DNA of 64,000 nucleotides, taken from Motiliproteus sp965230185 (lineage in GTDB: Bacteria > Pseudomonadota > Gammaproteobacteria > Pseudomonadales > Balneatricaceae). The DNA lies in contig OZ245995.1 of the NCBI GenBank assembly GCA_965230185.1, forward strand, positions 1,984,001 to 2,048,000. Reading direction: 5' to 3'. The notes below the pieces were generated by a model. The model did not search any database. It had not been told where the DNA came from and saw only the letters and a program-made list of their open reading frames with translations. Within the stretch, counting starts at the first letter, position 1. Each line of letters opens with the position of its first letter. Positions 9,148-17,261 of the stretch are shown one piece after another. The translations under genes were made by a program, and so were the position numbers.

Positions 9148-9318
9148 TCAGAGATGGACGTTAATCCACTCCTGACCACGAGAGTCGTTGTAACCGTCGG
9201 TTGTGCTCTGGTGTTTGTGTCCAAGTAGCTCCTTCGTCTTTACGCCTTGGCCAGAGTTCAGGCGCTCTGAAAGTGACCTGATTTCGTGGAAGCTGTGGAC
9301 TTCCCCGTTTGATCTCAG
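9148..9318 (-). pseudogene. Tyrosine recombinase (phage-type integrase), C-terminal remnant
   Basis: Reading the minus strand, about 56 codons end at a TGA (9148-9150). They contain HSFHEIRSLSERL, then KELLGHKHQSTTDGYND, then RGQEWINVHL. This is the catalytic end of a lambda-like integrase: the Arg of HxxR, the His of LLGHK, and the Tyr nucleophile of the GY motif. An in-frame stop (9319-9321) lies immediately upstream and no N-terminal domain is found between it and hupV or the next gene, so it is a broken remnant. It marks the junction between the hupTUV operon and the AT-richer accessory stretch. Confidence 0.75.
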
Positions 9319-9385
9319 TCATTTCGGTTTCAGGTAGGTAGTATGGACAATAGCTTCAGAACAGTACAAGGAAGGAGCTATTGTG

Positions 9386-10699
9386 ATGGTCGATGTATTT
9401 CTTGAGACGACCGGAGCTGTCATAGCCGCGTTTATTTTCTATACCCTTTACCGTGGTATTCAACATCCTCAGGTTAACCGCCACCCAGGAACCCATTTTG
9501 TTTTGATTGGCTTCGGTCTTATCCTGTTTGGTCTGGTCATTGATATTACAGATAATTTTCCGGAGCTAAACTTCCTGATATTTGTTGGCGATACGGAGAC
9601 CCAGGCGTTTCTGGAGAAAGTAATTGGGACGCTCCTTGGATTGACTTTGCTAGCGATGGGTTTCAGACGGTGGATTCCCAGCATTCTGCAACTGGAAAGC
9701 ACGCGAATAGCCCTGGACAAACTGAATGAAGAACTCGATCAGCGCGTTCAGCAGCGTACAAAAGCGTTGAACGAAGCAAACATCAAATTAAAAAAGGAGG
9801 TGTGCGAGCGTAAACAGGCCGAACTGAACCTGGAGGCTGAAAAGAGGGAACATCTCCAATTGATTGATAGGCTGGAGCAGGCTCAGAACCAGTTGCAGCA
9901 ATCCGAGAAGATGGCGTCGATCGGTCAGTTAGCGGCCGGGGTGGCTCACGAGATCAACAATCCGGTTGGATTTATTAAGTCCAACCTCAATTCGCTGCGT
10001 AGCTATATCGATGACCTGATCATGGTTCTCGATGCTTATAGAGATGTGGATGAGGCCCTTAGGACGTCTCCTGCATTGATGGAGAAGATCGAGAGGGCCA
10101 GGACGAAAGCTGATATCGATTTTCTGATGGAGGATGTCAACTCTCTGGTAAGCGAGTCCCAGGAGGGAATCGAACGGGTCAAGCAGATCGTCCGGGATTT
10201 AAAGGACTTCTCAAGAAGCGGTTCCAGGGAGTATAAGCTTTATGATCTGCATCAGGGGATCAGCAGCACACTCAACGTAGCCCACAATGAGATCAAATAT
10301 AAGGCCAATGTGGTCAAAGAGTTTGGCGAGCTGCCAGGGGTATTCTGTTGCTTACCTCAGATTAATCAGGTAGTGCTCAACCTGTTGGTCAACGCAGCCC
10401 AGGCAATCGAAGGCCAGGGCACCATATTTCTGCGTACGGGGCTGGCAAACGGCCAGGTCTGGATCGAAGTTGAAGATACCGGTAAGGGCATCGCTGCTAA
10501 AGACCTCAACCGCATTTTCGATCCCTTTTTTACAACCAAGCCTGTGGGCAAGGGGACCGGACTGGGGCTGTCTCTTTCCTACGGAATTGTCCAGGAACAT
10601 GGTGGCGAAATCGAAGTCCATAGCGAACCCGGTGTCGGAAGCCGTTTCCGAGTCTGGCTGCCTCTCAAGAGCGAAGATCCGGTATTTGATCCCGCTTGA
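9386..10699 (+). CDS. Membrane-bound sensor histidine kinase (orphan)
   Basis: A 437 aa kinase. About three hydrophobic segments (roughly residues 8-22, 37-54 and 78-92) form a small membrane sensor with no recognisable ligand domain. A long coiled coil (100-175) follows, then QSEKMASIGQLAAGVAHEIN with phospho-His at 189, and a HATPase domain (NLLVNAAQA, DTGKGIA, GTGLGLSLSYG). The ATG at 9386 is chosen because AAGGAAGGAG lies 8 bases upstream; the track of open codons also allows GTG 9383. No response regulator is adjacent. Base composition is more AT-rich than the hup genes. It resembles HupT in the kinase core, but its membrane sensor and location past an integrase remnant suggest it came with the island. 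Confidence 0.85.
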   Translation: MVDVFLETTGAVIAAFIFYTLYRGIQHPQVNRHPGTHFVLIGFGLILFGLVIDITDNFPELNFLIFVGDTETQAFLEKVIGTLLGLTLLAMGFRRWIPSILQLESTRIALDKLNEELDQRVQQRTKALNEANIKLKKEVCERKQAELNLEAEKREHLQLIDRLEQAQNQLQQSEKMASIGQLAAGVAHEINNPVGFIKSNLNSLRSYIDDLIMVLDAYRDVDEALRTSPALMEKIERARTKADIDFLMEDVNSLVSESQEGIERVKQIVRDLKDFSRSGSREYKLYDLHQGISSTLNVAHNEIKYKANVVKEFGELPGVFCCLPQINQVVLNLLVNAAQAIEGQGTIFLRTGLANGQVWIEVEDTGKGIAAKDLNRIFDPFFTTKPVGKGTGLGLSLSYGIVQEHGGEIEVHSEPGVGSRFRVWLPLKSEDPVFDPA

Positions 10700-11057
10700 G
10701 TCATTCAGGTGGGTTGACTCTTAATCTCCTTTCAGGTCCTGTCACTCTGACAGCTGGTTTCGTGCAGTTAACCATCGAAACTCAGACAAATATACTAGTG
10801 TCTGCCTAGGAGGGCCTGCTCTATGTAGGAGAGCCGGAAATTTCCAGAAACAGGCGGTACTGAAACGGGGGCAGGCTCAGAAAAGGACTCGGCTAGAAGG
10901 CAGGTGGTGTTAAATCCGGGGGCAGGTCATACCTATTAAAAGGTAGGAATGGATTGCCCTGGTGCCAGAAAGTTCTCTGAAATAGCTAAGAATTGGTTAT
11001 TCAGGACTGTATTCTTGTCGGGCAGAGCGGGTCGGATAGACTGGCGGTAAAGTAGAA
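10700..11057. other. Intergenic, no gene seen
   Basis: About 360 bp between the kinase stop and the terminator of the next (leftward) small gene. Both strands lack a convincing reading frame. Two similar G-rich words (GGGGGCAGGCTCA and GGGGGCAGGTCA) occur about 65 bp apart, and a short palindromic ACCTATTAAAAGGT lies near 10930. Nothing further can be supported. Confidence 0.5.
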
Positions 11058-11088
11058 ATAAAAAAAGAGCCTTCCAGGTGAAGGCTCT
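11058..11088 (-). terminator. Rho-independent terminator of the small peptide gene
   Basis: On the minus strand AGAGCCTTC, a 5-base loop, then GAAGGCTCT forms a perfect 9 bp stem (11066-11074 paired with 11080-11088), followed by a run of seven T with one interruption after it. It begins 12 bases after the peptide stop codon, so the 72-codon gene is a complete single-gene transcription unit. Confidence 0.85.
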
Positions 11089-11099
11089 ACAGTGCATCG

Positions 11100-11318
11100 T
11101 TAGCTTTTCTTCTTCATTGCTTTGCTCATTACTCCGTGTGTTTTCAGGTCCAGCCGTTTAAAAATGGGGAAAGGGAATCCGTTTGGGCCATCAACCCATT
11201 TCACGGTATATAGGGGCCATGAGGTGAGTTTTCCTCGGTGCCCGCCCTTCGCTTTCTCCATCGCTTTCTGATCCAGGTCCTGGCTGTGCTGCAGGTCGTT
11301 GTTTTCTAAAGTTGCCAT
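11100..11318 (-). CDS. Small peptide with Gly-Gly leader signature (candidate exported/modified peptide)
   Basis: A 72 aa peptide. The start at 11318 has AGGATAGGA just upstream. Residues 1-26 end in DLDQKAMEKAKGG, which matches the hydrophilic leader with a terminal double glycine that is cut by C39-peptidase ABC exporters. The remaining 46 residues are basic and aromatic (TSWPLYTVKW, GFPFPIFKR, ending AMKKKS), with no Cys. Known: Gly-Gly leaders direct bacteriocins, microcins and some RiPP precursors. No exporter or modification enzyme is encoded within the window, so the role is inference. A second peptide with a similar leader lies at 17783-17974. Confidence 0.6.
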   Translation of the reverse strand: MATLENNDLQHSQDLDQKAMEKAKGGHRGKLTSWPLYTVKWVDGPNGFPFPIFKRLDLKTHGVMSKAMKKKS

Positions 11319-11920
11319 TTTTCCTATCCTCACTACTTTATAGGATTGATCCAGTAGGTAAGTTTGTTACCCACACCTGTTAGTGCGGCATTTTTTGTAC
11401 CAACCAGTGATGATCAGAAAAATGACTTTGACTAATTGAAAAGAAGAAGATATTACAGATAGCCTTTTTCAGCGAAGAGACAGCGTGAGGCGTCTTCAGT
11501 TGTAATGTTGTTTGTCGAACAGCAGTTTTCAGTTGTTAGTTTGCCTGTTGGAAACACATTCGTAGCATGTAGCAGAACGGTAAGAAAGGTGACAGATTTA
11601 TATTGGGGCTATCAGGATCAGAGCCTGTGGGTTTATGCCTGTTGGATGGATTCTCTTCCTGCACTGGCTACACTTACTTCGATTGCCGCTCTGAAAATCG
11701 GGCGTAAGTAATGCGGATCATCGCTCATTCACATCGCCACTTCTCCTTGAGCGACAATGAAACGAAGGCGGTTTCAGGCCTTTTGTGCAATGGAAAATCT
11801 ATGCTCAATATCGATTCTCCGGTCAGCCCGAAAGCTCTTATGAATTGATCTCTCGGGTATTAGTCGTTGTAGCAAATGGAATTGATACGGGCACAACTCA
11901 GCGACTGTGAGGGCAATACG
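11319..11920. other. Intergenic, AT-rich, no supported gene
   Basis: About 600 bp upstream of the leftward peptide gene and before the hydrolase. It should hold the peptide promoter close to 11340-11400. A 68-codon open frame (11505-11711) has no ribosome binding site or family resemblance. Short scraps near 11750-11850 look coding-like but cannot be assigned. Confidence 0.4.
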
Positions 11921-12877
11921 ATGCTCATCGTAACAAATCGAAAAATAAACAGAGGTAAGTTTGAAAATGGCGTAGGCAACCATGAAGCGTTCGGAGATGA
12001 GGCCAACCTGAAAGGCCCGAATGAAGTGCGACTGGCCACGGCAAATAAAACCAGAGGAAAGTGGCGGGTCGAGCTGATCAAAGAACCAGCTAAGATAACA
12101 GACACCAACATCCCCTCATTAAAAGCGTTTGATGACCTCCGGAACCGGCTGATCAGCGAAAAGAAAAACTGTGTATTCTTCGTTCATGGGTTCAACCAGT
12201 CATTTGAAAAGAACCTTGAAAAGGCGCTCGCCCTGGAAAAAGAGCACAAGGTTGAGGTCGTCGCATTTTCCTGGCCGTCAAATCCCGGCGGGATCAAAAC
12301 TAAGGAGTATCGGGTTGCCAAACGTACAGCTAAGGCGTCTGTTGGCGCGCTTGACTCAACGCTTGAAAAACTGGGCAACTATCTCAAAGAGCCATTTAAC
12401 AAAGAAGCGTTGAGAAGCTGCGATGTAAAATTCTCCTTGCTGACTTACAGCCTCGGGAATTTTTTGTTCAAAAATTACGTGGAAGATGCTGAATACGAGA
12501 GCGAAACCAGGGTATTTGACAATGTCGTATTATGCCAGGCTGATGTGGATAACAAGAACCATCAGCACTGGGTAGAGAAAGTGGATGCGGGGAAAAGAGT
12601 TTATGTCACGATCAATGAAAACGACTGGGTTCTTAAGTGGTCTGACTTCAATTTTCAGAAGGATCGACTGGGTCGTACAGCAAGATCACTGAATGCAGAC
12701 AACGCCGTATATTTTGATTTCACAGATGGTCCGGGTGTTGGCAAAACTCATGGCTTATTCTATAAGAAGACCAATGCTGATGTTAAAGCCTTTTTTACCG
12801 AGGCGCTGAATGGGCGGCGTGCGGAAAGTACTACCAAGATGCAATTCAATTCCAGAAAGAACAGCTATGAATTCTGA
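11921..12877 (+). CDS. Alpha/beta hydrolase, DUF900-type
   Basis: A 318 aa soluble protein. The start at 11921 (MLIVTNRKINRGKF) has GAGGG upstream; the frame extends to 11876 without better signals. VFFVHGFNQSF provides the oxyanion His-Gly loop of alpha/beta hydrolases, and LTYSLGNFLF is the nucleophile elbow with a Ser between small residues. A late KTHGLFY supplies a plausible catalytic His. Known: DUF900 proteins are esterase-like hydrolases of unknown substrate. It stands alone in the accessory stretch, with its own terminator about 75 bp downstream, and has lower GC than core genes. Confidence 0.75.
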   Translation: MLIVTNRKINRGKFENGVGNHEAFGDEANLKGPNEVRLATANKTRGKWRVELIKEPAKITDTNIPSLKAFDDLRNRLISEKKNCVFFVHGFNQSFEKNLEKALALEKEHKVEVVAFSWPSNPGGIKTKEYRVAKRTAKASVGALDSTLEKLGNYLKEPFNKEALRSCDVKFSLLTYSLGNFLFKNYVEDAEYESETRVFDNVVLCQADVDNKNHQHWVEKVDAGKRVYVTINENDWVLKWSDFNFQKDRLGRTARSLNADNAVYFDFTDGPGVGKTHGLFYKKTNADVKAFFTEALNGRRAESTTKMQFNSRKNSYEF

Positions 12878-12910
12878 AGGCACTGGCATTGCTAAAGGTC
12901 GAGAGTTAAA

Positions 12911-12952
12911 GGGTAAAGTCAAAGGGGTAAAGTCAAAGGGGTAAAGTTAAAC
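12911..12952. repeat. Three tandem 14-bp repeats
   Basis: GGGTAAAGTCAAAG occurs twice back to back, then a third copy as GGGTAAAGTTAAAC (12911-12924, 12925-12938, 12939-12952). They sit between the hydrolase stop codon and its terminator hairpin. Such perfect short tandems are prone to slippage; a role as direct-repeat binding sites is possible but unsupported. Confidence 0.85.
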
Positions 12953-12994
12953 AGGACCGGAGTAAATCTGCCCGATTCACCCCGGTCCTTTTTT
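12953..12994 (+). terminator. Terminator after the DUF900 hydrolase
   Basis: AGGACCGG (12953-12960) pairs with CCGGTCCT (12982-12989) around a 21-base loop, and T6 follows. The loop and T-run resemble the terminator at 14985-15024, because both lie at the edge of the duplicated katG end. Confidence 0.7.
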
Positions 12995-13002
12995 CTTGCG
13001 GA

Positions 13003-13405
13003 TTAAAGCGCATGAAAGCGTTCGGGATTAATTGCTCTGCTCCATGCACTCACAGACTCGGTGACTGGCTTTTTCTCAGCCGTCGAATGCACAGATTTCT
13101 GCGGCGGCTCATAATTCGCTGTTGGAAGCGAATACCGGATCAACTGAACTAACTGTCCATTTACGCTCGCCAGTTCTGCGATCACGGCTTTTGTAAATGG
13201 CTCTGGTCTATGATGACCAGCTCTGTTTCGTTGCCATATCGAGTGGAATTAAGAAAAAATCGCCGCTCCGAGTGCCTGCTTGATTCGTAAAGACCTCCTG
13301 TTCGGATTGTCCGGTATTGGTGTCCGGTACTTGCATGGGACCGACCAGGACGGTCATTCAGGTTATTGTCAGCGACAGTATGGCCGTGCTATTGACCTGA
13401 TCCTT
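13003..13405 (-). pseudogene. Decayed katG 3' fragment
   Basis: Compared base by base, this stretch aligns along its whole length with the last 400 bp of the intact katG at 15033 onward, in the same orientation. Shared words include TCATAATTCGCTGTTGGA against TCGTAATTCGCTGTTGGA and ATGCAC/ATAC plus TTCGGA-TGTCCG. The last 60 codons still read as a KatG end (PTANYEPPQKSVHSTAEKKP, then AWSRAINPERFHAL versus AWTRVMNLDRFDML). Upstream the frame is broken by substitutions and indels and the rest of the gene is missing. This is a remnant of a second katG, either a partial duplication or a resident gene destroyed when the island rearranged. Confidence 0.8.
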
Positions 13406-13489
13406 AATATATGGCAAACAGGATAACCCTGTGTCACACTTAAATCTGGTTATTATTTAGCTGGATGAAAACCTGCGACGGAGATTACG

Positions 13490-14053
13490 ATGAAGCTGAC
13501 GCTGGAAGATATGAAAGGGATCAGTACACCGGAAGAATTGCTGGATATTCTGAATATCGACGGCCCTCCCTATAATCCTTTTGAGATTGTCAGGCACCTC
13601 CCCGTGAAAGTGGTCGGCACTTACGATGAGGAAAAGTTGAAGTACTCCGGAGAAATCAGGGTTGATGAACAACGCCGACCAGTAATCTGGATTAATCCAA
13701 AGGATCACATTAACAGAAGGCGATTCACCCTGGCCCACGAGATCGGTCATCTTATCAACGATATCGTCCCCAGCATCGATAAGCGCGGCGTTGACGACTT
13801 CTTTGCTGATACTGATTTCACCATGAAGCGGGCTGGTCAGAAACTGCCCAAAGAGTACGCCGCGAACAATTTTGCGGCCCGTCTGCTGATGCCCGCCCGA
13901 CAGATGAAGGAGCTTGCAGCCACTCATTTCGGCAACGGTCGACAGGGGGCGGGATCGATGTCTGCTCCGATGTTTATCAGCACCATGGCCAACACCTTTC
14001 TGGTATCAGAAAAAGCGATGGAAATTCGATTGCAGGAGCTGAAGATTCTGTAA
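13490..14053 (+). CDS. ImmA/IrrE-family zinc metallopeptidase
   Basis: A 187 aa single-domain protein. The zinc site is FTLAHEIGHLIND (HExxH), with a downstream acidic helix KEYAANNFAARLLMP that carries the third ligand region (the E-x-x-A-N-x-F-A-A-x-L-L-M-P signature of the family). Known: ImmA/IrrE (COG2856) peptidases usually cleave or are paired with an XRE-type repressor, in phage and conjugative-element control or in toxin-antitoxin-like loci. Here no XRE partner is fused or adjacent, which is unusual. It lies between the decayed katG fragment and an IS remnant. Confidence 0.85.
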   Translation: MKLTLEDMKGISTPEELLDILNIDGPPYNPFEIVRHLPVKVVGTYDEEKLKYSGEIRVDEQRRPVIWINPKDHINRRRFTLAHEIGHLINDIVPSIDKRGVDDFFADTDFTMKRAGQKLPKEYAANNFAARLLMPARQMKELAATHFGNGRQGAGSMSAPMFISTMANTFLVSEKAMEIRLQELKIL

Positions 14054-14264
14054 CCCTGGCGAACACAAAGATCCGGGCAGCTTTCCCCCCCTGACGGGTG
14101 GCACAGGGGCTGGTTGTACAGAGCTACTACGCGCTCACATAGTTGAACGAAATGAACCATTCAGCCCGGAGACAGGGCTGCATGAGCAAAAGTGAGCGGA
14201 GGTCAGCTCTGATGGTCTGATCAGGTTCTCATGATCCGGCTGGCCCGTTCTCAACCTGATTAAG
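14054..14264. other. Intergenic after the metallopeptidase
   Basis: About 210 bp with no gene. It leads into the IS5-type remnant and may include other decayed element sequence; no terminal inverted repeat could be identified by eye. Confidence 0.4.
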
Positions 14265-14370
14265 AAGGCCGTTGGCCAGGTGATTGCGTGGGATTGGCTG
14301 AGGCTCTTGTTGAACCGATTTACCCGAAAGTGGGTAATGGCCGGCGACCACACCCGTTCACCAGGATTTG
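14265..14370 (+). pseudogene. IS5-family transposase N-terminal remnant, frameshifted
   Basis: One frame reads KKAVGQVIAWDWL and a second, displaced frame continues GLAEALVEPIYPKVGNGRRP then HPFTRI. Together they match the start of IS5-group transposases, which read about QVIPW...L...IEPHYPKAGNGRRPYPLETML-RI. The frame change and the loss of everything after RI show a decayed copy. It supports past insertion-sequence activity in this stretch. Confidence 0.65.
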
Positions 14371-14504
14371 TGATTTCAGTGTCGTCAGCGGTGTTAAGGC
14401 TTCAGCAGTTTCGCAATGGAAGAAGAGCTTTACCGACTGCCCGGAATCAACTGACCACGCCACATCAACTTCTTCAGCTTCAGAAAAAGCCTGTCGACAA
14501 ATAG

Positions 14505-14819
14505 TCATCTGTTATCAAGATGCATACCGTATCTGGTTTCCAGATTCTTGCGAATCATACGTATGGGCTCTTCGAAGTAACCCATATCGCAAAAATCTCT
14601 CTCTATAGCGATCAGTATTCTCATGACTGATTCGGGCGTCGATACCGGAGATTTGTACTCTGTGACAAGTGCGTCCAGACGGGATGAAAATATTGAACAG
14701 AGGTCAGGAGATGCGCCGAAGTCTCTGTGGCTCCTGTACGTACTATGTAAAGGACAGTTCTGATTATGTTGACTGGCTAATCGGTCGATCAGGTTGTTGT
14801 CGTGTTGCATCATCGTCAT
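14505..14819 (-). CDS. Hypothetical protein
   Basis: A possible 104 aa protein, not recognised. The start at 14819 has AAGAGAG 5 bases upstream. The second half looks protein-like and helical (STPESVMRILIAIERDFCDM, then EEPIRMIRKNLETRYGM). The first half is rich in Asn, His and Ser. Codon use resembles the other accessory genes. It could also be a fragment of a decayed gene. It is isolated, and the family could only be found by database search. Confidence 0.35.
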   Translation of the reverse strand: MTMMQHDNNLIDRLASQHNQNCPLHSTYRSHRDFGASPDLCSIFSSRLDALVTEYKSPVSTPESVMRILIAIERDFCDMGYFEEPIRMIRKNLETRYGMHLDNR

Positions 14820-14984
14820 TCTGTCTCTCTTATGCTGTGGCGTCAGAGCGAGATTCTTTCCAGATGAAATTCGAACAGGTAATCCTAAAACAGGAGTATT
14901 GATATTAGTCAATTAAGATGATGTTGCAACCTTCTGAGGTGAGGGATAACCCCTGAACTCGTTTTAAGTCCTGAACAGTTTAAG

Positions 14985-15025
14985 AGTCGGAGCGAATCAG
15001 CCAGCTTCACTCCGACCCCTTTTTC
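14985..15025 (+). terminator. Terminator-like hairpin beside katG
   Basis: AGTCGGAG (14985-14992) pairs with CTCCGAC (15010-15016), followed by CCCTTTTT on the plus strand. It points rightward, toward the convergent katG end, and may serve whatever is transcribed from the left. Its sequence is the counterpart of the hairpin at 12953-12994 in the decayed copy. Confidence 0.6.
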
Positions 15026-15032
15026 TCCTGAC

Positions 15033-17261
15033 TCAAAGCATGTCAAAGCGGTCGAGGTTCATCACTCTGGTCCATGCGTTCACGAAGTCGGTGACAAACT
15101 TCTCACCTGAGTCATCGAATGCATAAACTTCTGCAACGGCTCGTAATTCGCTGTTGGATCCGAAGATAAGATCAACCGGTGTGGCTGTCCATTTAAGCTC
15201 GTCCGTACTGCGATCACGACCCTCGTAAATACCCTCAGACTCAGAGGACCTGCTCCACTTCGTTGACATATCAAGCAGATTTACGAAGAAATCGTTGCTC
15301 AGAGTGCCAGCCCGATCCGTGAATACCCCGTGTTCGGACTGTCCGACGTTGGCATCCAGCACGCGCATGCCACCCACCAGAACAGTCATTTCAGGTATCG
15401 TCAGCGTCAGCATGGACGCTTTATCGATCAGCAATGCTGCCGGTGATCGGCTGTCTCCTTTGCCCAGGTAGTTGCGGAAGCCATCGGCGACCGGCTTAAG
15501 CACGGCGAAAGAGTCCACATCGGTGTGCTGCTGGGAAGCATCCGTTCGACCCGGCGTAAAGGGGACCTCAATGGTGTGGCCGGCTTTCTTCGCTGCTTCT
15601 TCAACAGCGGCGTTACCAGCCAGCACAATCAGGTCGGCCAGGGAGACTTTCTTTCCGTCAGCTTGTGCCTGGTTAAAGTCCTGTCGGATTCCGTCCAGTT
15701 TCTGCAGCACTCCGACCAGTTCCGCCGGTTGGTTAACCTCCCAGTCCTTCTGAGGTGCGAGGCGAATCCGTGCGCCGTTAGCGCCACCGCGAAAATCGGT
15801 GCCACGGAAGGTGGAGGCTGAGGCCCAGGCCGTTCTGACCAGCTCGGGAACAGAGAGTCCGGATGCCAGGACGCTGGATTTTAACGCCCCGGCGTCGCTG
15901 GCATTGATCAGCTCATGATTCACCGCAGGAAGGGGATCCTGCCACAGCATCTGCTCATCAGGGGCCATCGAACCGAGATAACGCGAACTCGGTCCCATAT
16001 CGCGATGGGTCAGTTTGAACCAGGCTCTGGCGAAGGCTGTCTCGAACTCTTTTGGGTTGTCGAGGAAGCGGCGGGTGATCTTACCGTATTCGGGGTCAAA
16101 CCGGAGTGCAAGGTCCGTGGTGAACATGATTGGCGGATGTCGCTTCGATCTGTCATGGGCATCCGGTACCAGATTGGCCGCGGACTTATCCTCCGGGATC
16201 CACTGGATGGCGCCTGCCGGACTCTTTGTCTTAACCCAGTTGAAGGCGTAGAGATTCTGAAGATAGTTATGGGTCCAGGCAACCGGGTTGCTGGTCCAGG
16301 CGCCTTCCAGGCCGCTGGTAATGGTATCGGCCCCCTTACCGCTGCCATAGCTGCTGTTCCAGCCGGTGCCCTGGGCTTCAAGGCTCTCGCCTTCAGGTTC
16401 CTTACCCACATAGCCGGATGGACTGGCGACGCCATGGGCTTTACCGAAGGTATGGCCACCGGCGATCAGCGCGACCGTCTCCTCATCATTCATCGCCATA
16501 CGACCGAAGGACAGACGAATATCCTGAGCCGCCGCCAGCGGATCGGGGTTGCCACCGGGGCCTTCAGGATTTACATAGATCAGCCCCATCTGAACAGCGC
16601 CGAAAGGTTCTTTCAGCTCTCTGTTGCCACTGTAGCGCTTATCATCGGCGAGCCATTTCCCCTCAGCACCCCAGTTGATGACCTCGGGTTCCCAGCCGTC
16701 AACACGTCCTCCTGCGAACCCCAGGGTCCTGAAGCCCATGGACTCCATGGCAACGGTTCCTGCCAGTACCATCAGGTCGCCCCATGAAATCTTACGTCCA
16801 TACTTCTGCTTGATCGGCCAGAGCAGACGCTGGGCCTTGTCCAGGTTGGCATTGTCAGGCCAGCTGTTAAGGGGAGCAAATCGCTGCATGCCGCCATATG
16901 CACCGCCACGGCCGTCACTGACACGGTAGGTTCCCGCGCTGTGCCAGGCCATACGAATGAACAGCGGCCCATAGTGACCATAGTCCGCCGGCCACCAGTC
17001 CTGAGAGGTCGTCATCAGTATCTCAAGGTCTCTCTTGACGGCGTTCAGGTCCAGACTTTCGAACTCACTGGCATAGTTGAAGGCTTCACCCATGGGGTCG
17101 GAGGCCGCCGAGTGCTGACGAAGAGCAGAGAGGTCCAGCCGGTTGGGCCACCAGAATTCATTAGTCTTCGCCCGGTCCTGGGCAAACGCCGGGCTTACTG
17201 AAACGGCCGGCGATAATCCGATAACCAGTATGGCCAGTAACGGTATGGTTTTTTTAAGCAT
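15033..17261 (-). CDS. katG: Exported catalase-peroxidase (KatG)
   Basis: A 742 aa bifunctional haem catalase-peroxidase that removes H2O2. The start at 17261 has GGGGAGG 6 bases upstream. Residues 1-27 are a signal peptide ending AFA-QDR, so the enzyme is exported to the periplasm like KatP-type enzymes. Distal haem residues are in FIRMAWHSAGTYR (R103, W106, H107) and the proximal ligand in GGHTFGKAHG (H270). The Met-Tyr-Trp crosslink residues needed for catalase activity are present: W106, Y229 in GLIYVNPEG, M255 in GRMAMND. The second, haem-free half is complete. It is a single gene, next to accessory DNA that also carries a decayed copy of its own 3' end. Confidence 0.95.
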   Translation of the reverse strand: MLKKTIPLLAILVIGLSPAVSVSPAFAQDRAKTNEFWWPNRLDLSALRQHSAASDPMGEAFNYASEFESLDLNAVKRDLEILMTTSQDWWPADYGHYGPLFIRMAWHSAGTYRVSDGRGGAYGGMQRFAPLNSWPDNANLDKAQRLLWPIKQKYGRKISWGDLMVLAGTVAMESMGFRTLGFAGGRVDGWEPEVINWGAEGKWLADDKRYSGNRELKEPFGAVQMGLIYVNPEGPGGNPDPLAAAQDIRLSFGRMAMNDEETVALIAGGHTFGKAHGVASPSGYVGKEPEGESLEAQGTGWNSSYGSGKGADTITSGLEGAWTSNPVAWTHNYLQNLYAFNWVKTKSPAGAIQWIPEDKSAANLVPDAHDRSKRHPPIMFTTDLALRFDPEYGKITRRFLDNPKEFETAFARAWFKLTHRDMGPSSRYLGSMAPDEQMLWQDPLPAVNHELINASDAGALKSSVLASGLSVPELVRTAWASASTFRGTDFRGGANGARIRLAPQKDWEVNQPAELVGVLQKLDGIRQDFNQAQADGKKVSLADLIVLAGNAAVEEAAKKAGHTIEVPFTPGRTDASQQHTDVDSFAVLKPVADGFRNYLGKGDSRSPAALLIDKASMLTLTIPEMTVLVGGMRVLDANVGQSEHGVFTDRAGTLSNDFFVNLLDMSTKWSRSSESEGIYEGRDRSTDELKWTATPVDLIFGSNSELRAVAEVYAFDDSGEKFVTDFVNAWTRVMNLDRFDML

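Noticed and set aside
11505..11711. 68-codon rightward frame in the island
   Set aside because: No ribosome site, no family resemblance, ordinary length for chance in AT-richer DNA.
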